Assembly: GCF_003254395.2 (NCBI RefSeq)
Contig: NC_037643.1
Location: 10,870,963-10,934,962, forward strand
DNA: 64,000 bases
Direction: 5' to 3'
Origin: Apis mellifera
Taxonomy: Eukaryota > Arthropoda > Insecta > Hymenoptera > Apidae
Under the pieces are notes generated by a model that did no database searches, was not told the DNA's origin, and saw nothing but the letters and a program-made list of their open reading frames with translations. Numbering within the stretch: the first letter of the stretch is position 1; every line of letters starts with the position of its first letter. Of this stretch, positions 12,958 through 25,147 are shown one piece after another. The translations under genes were made by a program, and so were the position numbers.

Positions 12958-12983
12958 CCGTCCGTCCGTCCGTCCGTCCGTCC
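12958..12983 (+). repeat. (CCGT)n microsatellite
   Basis: About six CCGT units run directly into a C homopolymer. Confidence 0.9.
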
Positions 12984-13184
12984 CCCCCCCGTGCACGCTG
13001 CATAGAGAGAGCTACTACGTTTCACCGTATATACCTCGCTCAACCGAAGCCCCTGTGCAACGAGGTTTGGTCGGCAGGTATACCAGCAACTAGTTACTAC
13101 TACGTCAGCCGGCGATATTAACAGCGACAGCATCGTTGTCAGCCGCAGTGCTGCGCCGGCCGGGATTAACATAAAGCTAACGTT

Positions 13185-13226
13185 ACGAGGCTCCTCCCTC
13201 TCACGCAGCCTCATCGAGAGCCTCGT
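13185..13226 (+). other. Nine-bp inverted repeat with 24-nt loop
   Basis: ACGAGGCTC (13185-13193) is the exact reverse complement of GAGCCTCGT (13218-13226). The core arm CGAGGCTC/GAGCCTCG is the same octamer pair that forms the outer stem of the cruciform at 35,028-35,072. The loop is pyrimidine-rich. Confidence 0.4.
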
Positions 13227-15389
13227 GTGTCTCATCACACAGGAGGCCTACTACTCTGCCGCCGCCATCCACCGGAAATCCATCCTTTCGAGTCTTGAAC
13301 GCCACCGTTTTCGTCCGCGAATTTTCAAAGAAAATCTCTCCCTTCTCTCTGTCTCTCTGTCTTTCTTTAGGTCACACACATTACTTGTATCCGCGTGTCT
13401 TTTTCCTTTCGTAATCATTAATTTATATATTATGTTTCTCATTAGATGTTAATTTTAAAAGAGTGTACTTTTTTGAATCGTAATTGTTGCTCGTGTTATC
13501 GTGGATGGATATTTAAATTTATTAAAAGTATGTATATAGAAGAAGAAAAAAGGAAGAGAAGATAAAGTTCCGTGAAATTAATTATTAGGGATTCGTAGTC
13601 GATGAAACGAAGAAGACGAGGGAAGAAGAAATGGATGCGTGATTTTGCGTGACGTGTCTGACCACGTACAGCCCGATCCCCTTCGAAGCTCGTTGCGAGT
13701 TCGTTCAGCCAGTTTCTTGTGCGTGGAACGAGTGGAGAAGAGGGCCAACTGAAGTCGTAGTCCGAGGCAATTGATTCCTTAACGAGTTTGCTCCCGTGGC
13801 GGCCATAAGCGATCGACCGAAAGCCGCATCAATTTTGATGCTTCCTTTTCCTACTCGCTCGTGTTATCTCGAGAGGCTCTTTGCTCCGAATTTGCGTGCT
13901 TCTTGATTTCGAGAATCGTGGGAGCCATTGCTCTAAATTCCTATCGTTCATTTAACGTTTTTCATCGATGCTTGATTAGTTTTCAACGTACTCCTGCGAT
14001 GTGACATTAGCACGATAAATTAAAATTAAAAAAAAATCAATTTCAATGATATCAAACTTGTAAAAAGTTCCAATCTACAAAATATCGAAATCTTCCACTT
14101 TATCTACTAATTGAATTCCACTCGAAACTATTCTTGTTCTTGTTCTTCCTTTTTCTTAGAATAGAATATATCTGTCTTGTTATTCACATCCAAACGAAAT
14201 TAAAATTCGTCACTTTTAAAACGTCAGATGATGGTATTTAGGACGTGCTTTTAATTATTTAGGTAAATGGGCGAGCGTTACGTTAGTTATAAATGCGCTC
14301 ACCTCTCCATGCCCGGCCAAGCTTTATAACCCTAAAACAGCTAAGTTGGAAACAGCAGCGCCTGTCGTATAAACTGTAAAGGGATTTAACTTTCCTTTCA
14401 CGATGAGACTCCTGTTAACCGGCTCGGCCCTACCTACCCTCCGTCTGCCCGACGAAAATTCTAGGCAACCGGCCCTTCTATCGCGCTAATCCTCCGTGTC
14501 GCGTTGCTGCCCGTTGTTTTCCCCGGCTTTCATATCCCATTACCGACATCCTCCACGAATTGTCGAAAAAGAAGTTAGGCACCGCAGGCCAGCCTCACTC
14601 GTGAACACTGGAAACGAATGGTATAATGGTTGCGAACTCGTTGTGTTTTTCTCAATTTACGTTAATCTTTCGTTCGAGTGAAGAAGAATATTAGGTGCTT
14701 TACTCGATTAAATTGTGAAGAAGATCTTTATCTTTCCCTAAACTTATTCTTTAGATAGAAAATCATTTCATGGAACAAAAGCAACTCGAAATTGAAGCGG
14801 CATAATCGATAACTTGTAATAAATCAAAAAAGCAATTTCTACGTAATTTAAAACCTCGAAGAATCGGACCCAATGAAACAAACAAATTCAGATGGACCAA
14901 CACTTGGAAACAGAACGAGAAATACGAATAATCCCCCGAAAGGGGCGAACGCGTCGGTGGAAAATGCCACCGGTTTCTCATCGAGTCGAGTCCCCTAATA
15001 ACGGATCCCTAACGAAGCGGATGCCATAAGGTCTGCGATCCGGGCCGCTTGTTCCCCGCAGCGTCGAAGAAAATGACGCGTGGGTGACAAATCAGTCGAT
15101 TGAGCCGCGATACCCTCAGCCGGACCGGGCAGCGGTCGAGGCTCGAAGGGGGGCTTGCGGGGCTGGATGGGTAGCATCGGATTCTATCTTCACGTATTGA
15201 TCAACGCCTCGCCACCCTCTACGGGGGTGAAGCCCCGATCGCCACCCCCGCAGTTGCCGGCCGCAGCACAGGCCACTGGACCGACCGCCGGACTTGCTTG
15301 CGCGTGTGCGTGCACCATATAAACGTGCCTCATCTCCGTCCTTTCTCCCTCTGCGGCTGCTACGTCTGTACGCTCCGCGTGTGCGTGTA

Positions 15390-15423
15390 CGCGCGCGCGC
15401 GCATGTGTGTGTGTGTGTGTGTG
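15390..15423 (+). repeat. Alternating CG then TG tract (Z-DNA prone)
   Basis: About six CG units pass into about ten TG units. Alternating purine-pyrimidine runs of this kind favour left-handed DNA. Confidence 0.9.
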
Positions 15424-15662
15424 GGACACGTAGACGCACGCGTGCACGTACACTCGGAGACCGAACAACCCCGAGTGAACCGCCGACTCGACGTAGAGAC
15501 GACGCGGAGGAGTGGAGCATTGGTCTCTTCCGAGAGTTCTTTCTTTTGTTGTCCGAGGGGGAGGGTTTTGGTCTTTCCATGTGCGAGGTTCTTTCTTTTT
15601 TTCCTCTTCTTCTTCTTCTTTTTTTTTTTCTTCCTTTCTCTTTTGCTTCCCTTTTTTTTAAG

Positions 15663-15766
15663 GGAATAACGAAGTGGCGGCTGCACGAATGGGGAGAGCG
15701 AGAGGGGTGAGAGCGAGAAGGGTGTCGGGGATTGTGCGTTCTCGAGACGAATCGAGGAGAGGAAAG
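15663..15766 (+). other. Possible small internal exon
   Basis: A 70-base pyrimidine tract ending TTTAAG forms a plausible 3' splice site directly before 15,663, and AAAG/GTGAG forms a plausible donor at 15,766/15,767. The 104-base interval is open in one frame and encodes an Arg/Ala-rich peptide that I do not recognise; the other two frames have stops. The pyrimidine tract may equally be a chance microsatellite. Confidence 0.15.
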
Positions 15767-15960
15767 GTGAGAGTTGTAAGTTTGTGCAAGTGGGACGAGC
15801 GTTCTTTTGCGGGGAGGAGATGTTCGAGGGAGAATTGTATTTCGTGTTTTAAATGATCGTTCTCCCGGTATTACGATCGGTGAGATCGATCCTTGGACGT
15901 GGAATCTGGGGAATGTTTTGGAATAGTTGTTTCCCGGATATGGGATGGGGAGACTGGGTT

Positions 15961-18050
15961 TCGAGGGTTTGTTCTTCGAGTTTTAATCTTATCGGGTCTA
16001 TGTTTTTATGACGGGAGATGAGTTTTAATATTTTGTTCGAGGAATGAAAAATAAAACCGACATAATTAATAATCTTTTTAAAAGGAAATTTCTTATTCCT
16101 TTTTTAAATGGAACAAAGAAACATCGGAAACGCACATTTTTCTTATACAAATAGAGAAAAGGATATTTAAAATATACTCTATATATCACATTAAGGATAT
16201 ATAAAATATCTTCGAGTTAAATATTTTGTCCCTTCTTAATCTTAATCTTTTCTCTGACGAGTTACTTATATCCGATCGGACGCGTTCGACAAAAATCTTC
16301 GATCCGTGGCGGTCGTCAGGAGACAGACAGAGCTCGGAATTGAATTGGAGTGAAATAGAGAAAAAAAAAAAAAGAAGAAAAAAGAGAAAAAGAAAAAGAG
16401 AAAAGGGGGGCGAGAAACGTTTAAATGCAAAATACACTTCAAAGCCTTCGCGGACGGAAATATCGAAAAACCGTTATCGTGACGAAATGGTTAAAAACAG
16501 CCGTTTGTCGTTACAATGTAACGAGTATTTCGTTGGAACTGCAGCCCGGTTCCCTGTGTTGCGATCAGATTGAAGCACGGCTATGTTCGTGTGGGGCCAT
16601 ACAAGCGCGGCCACCGCTATTGCTTTTTCCTTTGTTAATTACGCCGCGGCGTTCAGTTACGCCGCTCGGTTAAACCGATTATCGTGGAAATGTTATTGTC
16701 ATTTTGCAGTTGTTGCAACGAGACAGCTTGTTCCTCAGAATTAACCGCAAAATATTTCAGTCTGCTCGATTCTACCGGATTAACGTTACGATGGCCCCAA
16801 TTTGACCATCGGCGGCCATCACTTTTACCACTTTGTAGAATAATGATTGAGACGCTCTCTGAAAAATGATCCTCCTTCCTCCTTCGATAAATTGTATACA
16901 TTTTATTTAATCGTTATATAAATACAAAGTATTTCCATGGTAATTATCATCGGACGATTCTTTTACTTTCGTCATAATTTTTAATCTTGGAACTTAAAAG
17001 CTACAACAACTGTTCATCATATCTTCAATTTTGGAATCTGAATCATTTGCCAGATAATTTTAATTTTCTATTACGAGAAAGATATTAAAAATATGTTAAA
17101 TATTTCGACGAGTTCACGAAGAAAAAATTGAAAATTTTGTTTGAAAATATTGTTACGAATTATCTTCTACAATATAATTAAATTTTTCTATATATATAAT
17201 AAATTTTTACATTACATATACATTTTAATAACTTGTCACTGCTGTCAACCTGTTCATTTCGATCCGAGAAGAATTATCAAGACATTTATGGAGGTAATTG
17301 GACATTTCTCCGGAAATATTCTGGCGGAAACGAATTAATTAGCCATGGAATCAACGTCCAAACTTTTCGCGCGGTTCGTTCTCACGTAGGAAAGGGTGGG
17401 AGGGCGGTTGTTTTCCGTTCGGAATCTCGGGACAAACGAGTCGCTCGAAGGTGCAAGGTTGATCGTGAATGCTGACCGGCCTTTTTGCTCGCCGTAAATT
17501 AGATTAGTTTCGAAGTTTACGGGCCGAGACTTGCAGAGGAGCGGTTGTAAGGTCGAATGGAGAAAGATTAAGAAGGAATTGCTGACAAATGAGTTACGTG
17601 TGAGGACCACGTAATGGGAATCGTTCTGTCAACTTTGTCCAAACTTTTCCCCGAAACATTTGTTATGCGGGATCTTGAAACAACCCGAAAAAATTCATCT
17701 CAAATATGAATTTATTTTTTTTTTTTATAAAGATAGGCTTGTAATCTAGATCACTGAATACCGTTTCGTATAAATTATATATTTTATATAGATCACTTTT
17801 CGAATTATATTAATCACTGAAAAGATGATACCGAATTATTAAAAATTATACAAATATTTCGGAATCTAAGAAGAAAAGAAAAGAAGAAGAAGAAGAAGAA
17901 AAAAAAAGATTCTCGAAAGTACGATTAAACAATCGTACATGAGAAACTGGTCAAAGGTCGCAATAACGGCATTCCGTATCATCTCTTTTACCCGGCTCCT
18001 GATCTTTTTCCACGTGGACAAGCCTTCATTATCGGGTAAAAAGATCGTCC
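15961..18050. other. AT-rich spacer with two small islands
   Basis: AT-rich DNA surrounds moderate-GC patches at 16.26-16.83 kb and 17.24-17.64 kb. Purine tracts (16,360-16,410 and 17,870-17,910) create Arg/Lys/Glu-rich false frames. No gene, repeat element or RNA gene is recognised. Confidence 0.65.
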
Positions 18051-18530
18051 CCGATCGAATTTCAGAAGAGCGGCCACGCGAAATTCCGGGTATTTCGTGG
18101 TCGCCGGTCATAACCCTGTAAGAGAGACAGAGAGAAAGCGAAAGAAAGAAAGAGAGATAACCAAGATGGGGTGGATATCGAGGCACACGGCGAAAAATGG
18201 AGAAGACGGAGGGAGGAAGAAAGAAAAGAAGAGGAGAAAGAGAAAGAGGAAGAAGAGGGCACTCTCCTCTTTCCTAATTCCTTCGAGTTCTCAATAAGTC
18301 GAGGCGAGGGTTGGCGGGTGGTGGTGGGCAGTGGCCGGTGCGGGTTATTGGATGGCCGCCTCGCACTTGTCACCGGCGTGTCGCAGAAGACGAGGCTCCT
18401 CCGTGTGGAGGAGGGGCAGGGTCGTGCGGACGAGGGGATGTGCGGGAAGGGCTTGGTAGGAAGGCATCATAGGCATTCCGTAAGACATACAGCCTTCTCC
18501 GGCGGACGGTCGAACGGAACAGAGGGGTGC

Positions 18531-18549
18531 TGGTCACTGAGGGTGACCA
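18531..18549 (+). other. Perfect 7-bp stem, 5-nt loop hairpin
   Basis: TGGTCAC (18531-18537) pairs exactly with GTGACCA (18543-18549) across the loop TGAGG. On duplex DNA the arms contain GGTCA and TGACC, nuclear-receptor-like half-sites facing each other at 7-bp spacing, which is unusual for known receptor dimers. Confidence 0.45.
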
Positions 18550-18561
18550 CCGCGTCAATAC

Positions 18562-18601
18562 ATGGGGTCGGAAAAAGGGGTTGCGCTTGCGCGGACCCCA
18601 T
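18562..18601 (+). other. Eight-bp stem, 24-nt loop hairpin
   Basis: ATGGGGTC (18562-18569) is the exact reverse complement of GACCCCAT (18594-18601). It begins 12 bases after the previous hairpin ends. Confidence 0.4.
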
Positions 18602-18860
18602 ACACATTCTAGCTAGCATACTACTTGCTGACCGGACAGTTTCACAAATCATCGGTGTGTTACCGAATGTATCTCTCGTTGTCAGACTCGTGGCCCGGAC
18701 GATCGATCTCTCGGCTGCGAGTGAAAGCGGCCGATAGATTTCGCCCGCTGCCACGGGAACCGATCGGCCGCAGCCTGATGATTACCGACTTTTTCCTACG
18801 CCGGCCACCGATGTGGTTTTTTACCACGATGCGTTCGAGTCTCCGGTATTAATCGTGGCT

Positions 18861-21850
18861 TGCCTCGATGAACGATGCGTAAAACCTTTCAGCATTTATT
18901 CGAGGAACTCGAGTTTCTCGATAAATGTAATCTTTCGATTGAGATTTCTTGGGGAGAAGGATAGGATAAACTTATGATGTACGTTTTCTTTTTTTGTTTG
19001 TTAAAAACGGAGAGAAAATACGTACAGGATTCAAAGATAATATCGAGTGAGATTCGAGACTTTTTATTCGTTATATCAGCGCGATTAAATTTATCAATCT
19101 TCTCGATTGATAGATGAGAACGCTTAACAAGGTGGAATAATGTAAGAATTAATACGATAATGGGATAATTAAATTTGATCCCCGTCCATTCGGCCAAAGT
19201 TCCATCAAACTGCAAACTCAATTTCTCGAAGACGGTAATGCTCGAACCGATCGATCCTTTTTATCTCCTCATCCATAAATACAAACAGGCGCGGTAAAGG
19301 AGGGCGCAATATCGCCGTGGTAATGTTTCTTCATTAGCACCAGGCAATCTTCTTTATGGCAACAAATCTTACGCCTCCTGGTGACGCTGTGTCCCGCGCG
19401 CCCTTTTTTTCCCAGCCAGAGACAGCCATCTTGCGGCCTCTCTTTAGCCCTCCTTTCGAGACCGGTTCTCCTTCCTGGTTCCAGGCGATATATGATGCGA
19501 ACCGGCCAGTGTTTCTTTCCACGGGGGCCACCGTCTCCATTTTTCACCGCAGATGCCCTCGCGGTCCTTCCCGCACGCTTCCACCATTACGGAACTTAGC
19601 AGTCGTTAAACCGGGCATTGGATTATTCGCTGGGCTTATGGAGTTTTCGACCTTTCTTGAAATTTACGGGATAAACCTTCGGGAATGTATTCGCGCGTAA
19701 TCTCTTCAGGAAGAGATCTTCATCGTTTGAGCTCGAAGAGATTTTCAACATCCAAAAATTTTTATTGCTCTTATTGTCGATATATCGCGAACACGTCTTT
19801 CAAACTAGCTTTACGCTAAAAATCGAAACTCGAAATATTCAATATCGCGTTTTAAACAACATCTTGAAGCGAAATTTCTTTTAGAATTGATTATATAATC
19901 ATACATTATATTTTATTGCAAATTGTAAATTATTGGAAAAATTAGAGATAATAATTCCAATCTTGTTCCGATCAAAAAGATGGATAAAGTAATTTTTCTC
20001 TCCAATTATTAAATATCTTTCGATAATTTCCCAATCGAAGAATTAGAATCTAAAATTGATTTGGTTGCCCATTAGTTAACCAAGAAGAAGATACGAATCG
20101 CAAGACGCGATATAATCAGATCCGACCGGCCAGGTTTGTCCTCCGGTCATCTTACGTCCATTTAATTCCTTTAATTTAGCGGAGGAAACCGTTACGGCTA
20201 ACACTAATGCCGGCCGAGGTAGCAAGCAAGGTAACATAATGAAGGTTCATGGAGTTTCTTCGTTTCGGTCCCATTGCCCGCCTCTTTTCCCAAGGCTTGC
20301 AAGGTTAACGTCTAATCGAATTATACGCGGCAGCCACATTCAACCCTGTCCGGATCGCACCCTAACTCGCTGTAACCGGACGGCGCCCATAACGAAGATC
20401 ATCTTCTAACTTTGTCCGTCCAGGTTGACTTTTATGCGCCACGGGAATTGTGCGACTCGAGCCGGGCAATTTGATCGCGACGTATCTCGCGTTACGAGCT
20501 CCCCACGTACGATCAACGGGCCGTTGAAAAACATGAAGAGTAGAAAATTTTTATGAGAAATTTCTATCATATATTCGTGTTTTTACTTGGAGCATATTGT
20601 GATATATTATATTGGAATAATAAAGAAATAGAGAAGATATTTTTTAAATAATTAGATGTTCTTGTATTAGGAAGATTGTAGAGATAAAAGAAACGCTTGC
20701 TTGCCTCTGAATTTTAGACACTTTACACCGAAATGATAGTATCATATGAGTGAGATAAAATAGCAACGAATGTGTATGCGGCACGACCATAACACTTGCA
20801 GTTATTGCGAGGAAGAGAAAGTAATTTTCCACCGCTATTTGGTCTCCAATGATAGCAAAAAGGAAGTAGAGATCTCGAAGTAATTCTACGAATCACTTGT
20901 TCAACAGCCAGTTTTACTAACCACTTTATGAGTCGAAATACGCGTTGGAAGCGGATAAAATATTCCGAGAATCGGAAAAGGTGTCATAAAACAGTTCAAA
21001 ACTAGTTGAAATATTGATTTTGGAAAATAACGAACAAAGTGCAATCGAACACTCGATAATTTTCGTTAGAATTAATTTCGTTTAGAAAATTTTTCAAAAT
21101 TAATTTTAAGAAACTTTTTTATATCTATAAATGGATAACGAAGAATGGGGTGAGTTGAAAACGAGCTAATGAAAAATTCGCATTGTCACGCATTGACACA
21201 CGTTTTCTAATACGGTAAAATCGGGACAGATGTGGCATATGAGACTCGATTGCAGGGGGTGTCTGGTGACAAGATTTCCGGGGGGTGGCACCCCTGGCCG
21301 ATATTCGCTCCCCTTCCAACCAGTATTAACTACATTTATACGCGTTGTCTCAAATTAACCCCTGACTCTCCCATTCATTTTACTCGCATCCCTCTATATC
21401 CGTATCTATCGGGCCGAATGCTCCCAGTAATATTCACTGCATGCCTATTACCATTAGAATACCGAGGCGAGATAGGGTCCTATTGGTTTCGTTATCGAGT
21501 CCATTCATTCTCCTTTCATTCTGTTCATCTTTCCTTCTTTCCTCTCCAATGTTCTTCCATCGAATGATTTCAACGATACGTTCTCTTCTCGATATTCTCT
21601 AGAAGATGTTTCATCTCTCAGACACTCTTCGCTCATCTATTTCTTAAGGAGACTTGACTTGTTCAAAAAACGATAAAATGATCATATACATTCTTTTCTT
21701 CAATATATAACGAATCTTGATTTTTCTAACACATATATAATTAAACACAGTTATTTTTAATCCTTTACTCGAATGTATCATAATCGTTAAAATTTCGATT
21801 AATATTCATCCTGAATAATCCACGAGAGAGAAAAAAAAAACTTTACCGAT
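18861..21850. other. AT-rich spacers with islands at 19.2-19.7, 20.1-20.5 and 21.2-21.5 kb
   Basis: The islands have mixed composition with many GGCC, CCGG and GCCAT words. The 20.1-20.5 kb island is rich in CCGG and CCGGCC words and is flanked sharply by AT-rich DNA. No frame shows domain content; the 114-residue frame at 19,356-19,700 faces open minus-strand frames. I see no RNA gene. Confidence 0.6.
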
Positions 21851-22264
21851 CCATCTTGCCATCTTGCTCTCGAAACGCCTCGCCACTAGTCCTACTACTA
21901 GTCCACGCGTAAGCGACAGAGGGTCGAGAAAGGACCCGTTGTCCGCTTAATGTATTCAAATCGCATGCCTCCGTCCCCGTCCGCCTGGCGTCGATATATT
22001 AAATGGAAAGATTGCAAATTTCCCGACATAAAGTGGCCGGCGTAAGTCTAATGGGGCGAGGGCGAGGGTGGCGGCGTGCCTCCCTCGGAAGAGAAGAAGA
22101 GAAGAGGCTCACTCTTCTCGTGAGCCGGTGGAAAGGGAGAAGGAGGGAGAAGGAAAGGAAAGGAAAGGCGCGAAAGAAGAGTGGGGAGGGGAGAAAGAGC
22201 GGGGGTCAATCTGAGGCTAATCAAATCATGCAGGATCGGTCGCCGTGGGGGGTTGGCCCCCGTC

Positions 22265-22290
22265 CACTTTGTTATATTGGCAGCAAAGTG
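22265..22290 (+). other. Hairpin with CACTTTG / CAAAGTG arms
   Basis: CACTTTG (22265-22271) pairs exactly with CAAAGTG (22284-22290). One wobble and one A-T pair inside extend the stem to nine pairs with an eight-base loop. A G5/C5 hairpin (about 22,248-22,261) ends just before it, repeating the two-hairpin layout seen at 18.53-18.60 kb. Confidence 0.4.
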
Positions 22291-22786
22291 TCCCGACGCG
22301 GGAGCAGATTGCTTGGCCGCGCTTTATTAATTCCATCGGCGACGACCACGACGGGGCGCCTGGGCGCGTCAAATCTGGCCGGTCACGTGACTAATACGGG
22401 GGCGGCGGGACGCGGTTTAATCACGGCCGATAATACGCGCACCCGCTAATCGGGTCGCCGCCGTTTTTTCCTCTTCGCCTCGGAAAGGGTGGCCGGCCGC
22501 ATGTTTCGGGGGAGGTGAGAAGGGTGGAGATGCGCTGCTTTTTTTTTTTTTTCGTTGGGGTGTATTTTCGACCGAGGGAGACAGAGGGGGAATCGTGTCG
22601 AGGGGACAGGTGCGTCGAGTCGATTTGGTTTTAGAGGAGGAATATTCTGAATAGGCGGTTTTGATTGAGGTAAATCGTAGGTGATTGTGAAGAATGAATT
22701 GTGTGTAGAAGTAATATTGATTTTTTTTGGTACGATCGTGATCAAAGAAAAATCGATATAGTTCTTTCAATCCTCGATTTCGATGT

Positions 22787-22798
22787 CAATCATGATTG
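22787..22798 (+). promoter_or_regulatory. Palindrome CAATCATGATTG
   Basis: This perfect 12-bp palindrome is embedded in repeated TGTCAATCA-like words in an AT-rich setting. TGATTGAC-type words resemble PBX/Extradenticle sites, so a paired homeodomain site is possible. Confidence 0.3.
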
Positions 22799-23229
22799 TC
22801 AATCAAACAACGAACATACGTGATCAATTTTTAAATAATTGAGATAACCAAAAATTGAGATAATATATTTAATTTAAATTTGTATTATTTGATCTAAAAA
22901 GGAATTAAATTTTCATCGTATAAAGCTCGAAAACACACACACACACGAAAAGAAGGAACAATCCAAGTTTCGGAGCTCGACTTTTCCCCGAATAGAGTCG
23001 CAATTAACGAGGTTCGTGTCGTCGAGAGAGGCTCGTCTTCGTGCATATCCGCGAGAACGTGGCTGGCTCGGCTCGTGGAAGATAAGCAAAGCTCGATGTG
23101 CCGTTGCATATTGATTGACGGGCTGAGGACGGGGATGAGGAGGCGGTGAAGAACAGGGCGAAACGGAGAACGGAGCAGCCGCGGCGGGGAGGCAGAAGGT
23201 GTAATGAAGCACCGCGCAGACACACCGCC

Positions 23230-23241
23230 ATGAATATTCAT
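23230..23241 (+). other. Palindrome ATGAATATTCAT
   Basis: A perfect 12-bp palindrome interrupts an otherwise CG-rich island, which is unusual for its surroundings. Confidence 0.3.
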
Positions 23242-24025
23242 AATCTAATACCTGAGCTCGAACCGAGTCGAGGCGGGGCGAGGTCTCATCATCTAGGCCT
23301 TCTGCTATATTAGACATCAGCGGGGGTGAGCAGACGATTTCACGGCCGCGAAGATACCCGCCCTTCCCCTCTACCAAACCCGTCTACGTTTCGTCTTTTA
23401 TTAATCCATGCCTCGCAGCTCTGCCTCTGTGCACCTTCGACACGAGTGTATTTGTTAGGGGTGACGCGGATGCCGGGGTAAATAAATTAACTCCGTTCGA
23501 GATCCCGCCTCTCAACTGAAAATTCATTATTTCGTTCCATTACTTTTCCTCAATTTTCCATAGCATAAAATACTATTTCTACGTTATCATTTTTCTCTTC
23601 AGCGTCAAATAACTCAACGATTAATCATCTAATTGTTTCTATTTATCGATTCCTTCCAAACTTTCTTTGCAAATACTCTTTTCTTTTCGAAGCGATTATG
23701 AGGGATTGCTTGAAAAAAGCCACGTCAAAAACTGTCTGCCATAAAGTGCCACCCCACCACTATCTTTCTCCGTCACGTAGCCTCCGTCGTTTGCATATGA
23801 AAAAGTTGTAAGCACTAGATCACTTCTTAAACTCGGTTCGATAGATCGCGGCTTCGCCCCCACCACGTCATCCAGCCAATATCTGCGCGATATTGCCGTT
23901 TTATGATAATGTTATCAGCGCCCGGGTTCCCGATGAGCTAGCGCGATACCAACACAACCGCGGTTGCATCGTCACCCACACTCATCCACGCGTGTACGTG
24001 CCACGTCGGCGGAGCGACACACGTG

Positions 24026-24041
24026 TATATATATATATATA
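24026..24041 (+). repeat. (TA)n microsatellite
   Basis: Eight TA units follow a CACGTG-containing word inside a GC-rich island. Confidence 0.85.
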
Positions 24042-24934
24042 CGCAGCCCAGTTTCATCAAACCGGGGATTTAGTAATCTGCCGAGATTTATGAACGCCGG
24101 TTCATCCCTTCGTTCCGCCCGGCATCGTTCCTGCTGATTGTGTCGCGTACACCCACTCCCTCCTCTCCCATCTCTTTCATGTCCGCCACCTCGACACTCG
24201 TCTTCCCTATGAAATGAAGGCACCGCCGACTTCGATCCCTCTAGATTTTTATCGTGGAATCGAGTCCTGGCCAAGATGCTTCATCTTGTTTGGCATGGTG
24301 AATGGAAGACATCGTAGAGGAGGAGATACCCGAAAATTTATTTATACCATAAATAAAATCCAGAGTAGAAGAAAGATTAAAAAAATTTTAAATTTTTCTT
24401 ACGTTCCTTCACGAATCGAAAAATATCTAAATAACGTATATCTTTCTTCTCATTCACCCTTAAGAAACAAGTAACTAACTCCTTCTCCTATATAAAATTA
24501 TAACCGCAATTTCGTTCGAGAGAAGAGAACGTGTCCGTGGGATCCTCGTTTACAATTCTCGGACCATTCGAGGGGAATCGGAGTGCTCGATTTCTCCACA
24601 CCCTCCCCAAAAACCAAACAACTCCCCGGAAAAGCTCGTGTTTCGGGGCCACGGGTAAACATAAATAGTGAATAAAGTTTGGCCCGGTATTGAGCCGCGT
24701 CTTCGGCCTTAATAAAGTATTCGCAAAGGAGCAGAGGGTACGGCAGGAAAGGGTTGAGGCGAAGGGGTTACAGCCAGAAGAAGGACAACGCGCCGCGGCC
24801 GCGGAAGAAGCGGGACGAGGAACACCGATGGAAGGAGGAGAGGGTTTCGAGGGATTTTAGTTTGTTCAAGTAAATTATATTCAGCATGGTGGATGTGTCA
24901 CCCTCTTCGCATCCCTCTTCGCAACCCCTGATTT

Positions 24935-24954
24935 TCGACTGCGTCCGCAGTCGA
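24935..24954 (+). other. Near-perfect 20-bp palindrome
   Basis: TCGACTGCG (24935-24943) and CGCAGTCGA (24946-24954) are exact reverse complements separated only by TC. The spacer is too short for a normal RNA loop without opening inner pairs, so a dimeric protein-binding site or a DNA cruciform is more natural than a hairpin RNA. Confidence 0.5.
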
Positions 24955-25147
24955 CGCAGACGCGAATTACACCCCCCTCCGGAGCTACCCCCTTTCGCGC
25001 GGCCCTCCTCCCACCTGGCGGGATTCCCTCCTCGCCTCCTTGTCATGAATTATTAATTAATTGTTTCAACTAACGGCGTAATTTATTATTCAGCTCTCTC
25101 GCGACGGGAGCCGCGCCGATTCCGCGAGCGATATCGGGGAAACGCGA

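Larger units (their letters stand above)
15314..15766 (+). promoter_or_regulatory. Possible promoter / 5' UTR block
   Basis: A TATA-like CATATAAACG near 15,315 is followed by CpG-rich DNA, a CG/TG alternating tract, mixed sequence, a 70-base pyrimidine tract ending in AG at 15,661-15,662 and a good donor-like AAAG/GTGAG at 15,766/15,767. The order could reflect a 5' exon, an intron end and a second exon. The TATA-like site has no clear initiator at the right distance, so this is a weak call. Confidence 0.2.
12651..15960. other. CpG-rich islands, promoter-like in texture
   Basis: Islands at 12.66-13.33, 13.64-13.92, 14.26-14.60 and 14.93-15.96 kb have frequent CG, C-runs, a CCGT microsatellite and several perfect palindromes or inverted repeats. 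They are separated by AT-rich DNA at 13.4-13.6, 13.97-14.26 and 14.68-14.85 kb. Open frames occur on both strands without domain content. The texture fits promoters, 5' UTR exons or enhancers, but no start or splice pattern is decisive. Confidence 0.55.
18051..18860. promoter_or_regulatory. CpG-rich island with twin hairpins
   Basis: A purine tract (about 18,120-18,265) leads into CG-rich mixed-composition sequence carrying two adjacent perfect stem-loops (18,531-18,601) and a CTAGCTAG palindrome shortly after. The frame at 18,171-18,737 is open for 188 codons but starts in the purine tract and overlaps open minus-strand frames, so it is not convincing as a gene. The density of exact inverted repeats suggests a regulatory island or structured RNA. 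Confidence 0.3.

Noticed and set aside
18171..18737. 188-codon plus-strand frame
   Set aside because: It starts in a purine tract (Lys/Glu/Arg run) and is opposed by open minus-strand frames; no domain.
22003..22449. 148-codon plus-strand frame
   Set aside because: Arg/Lys/Gly-rich from a purine tract; no recognisable domain or splice support.
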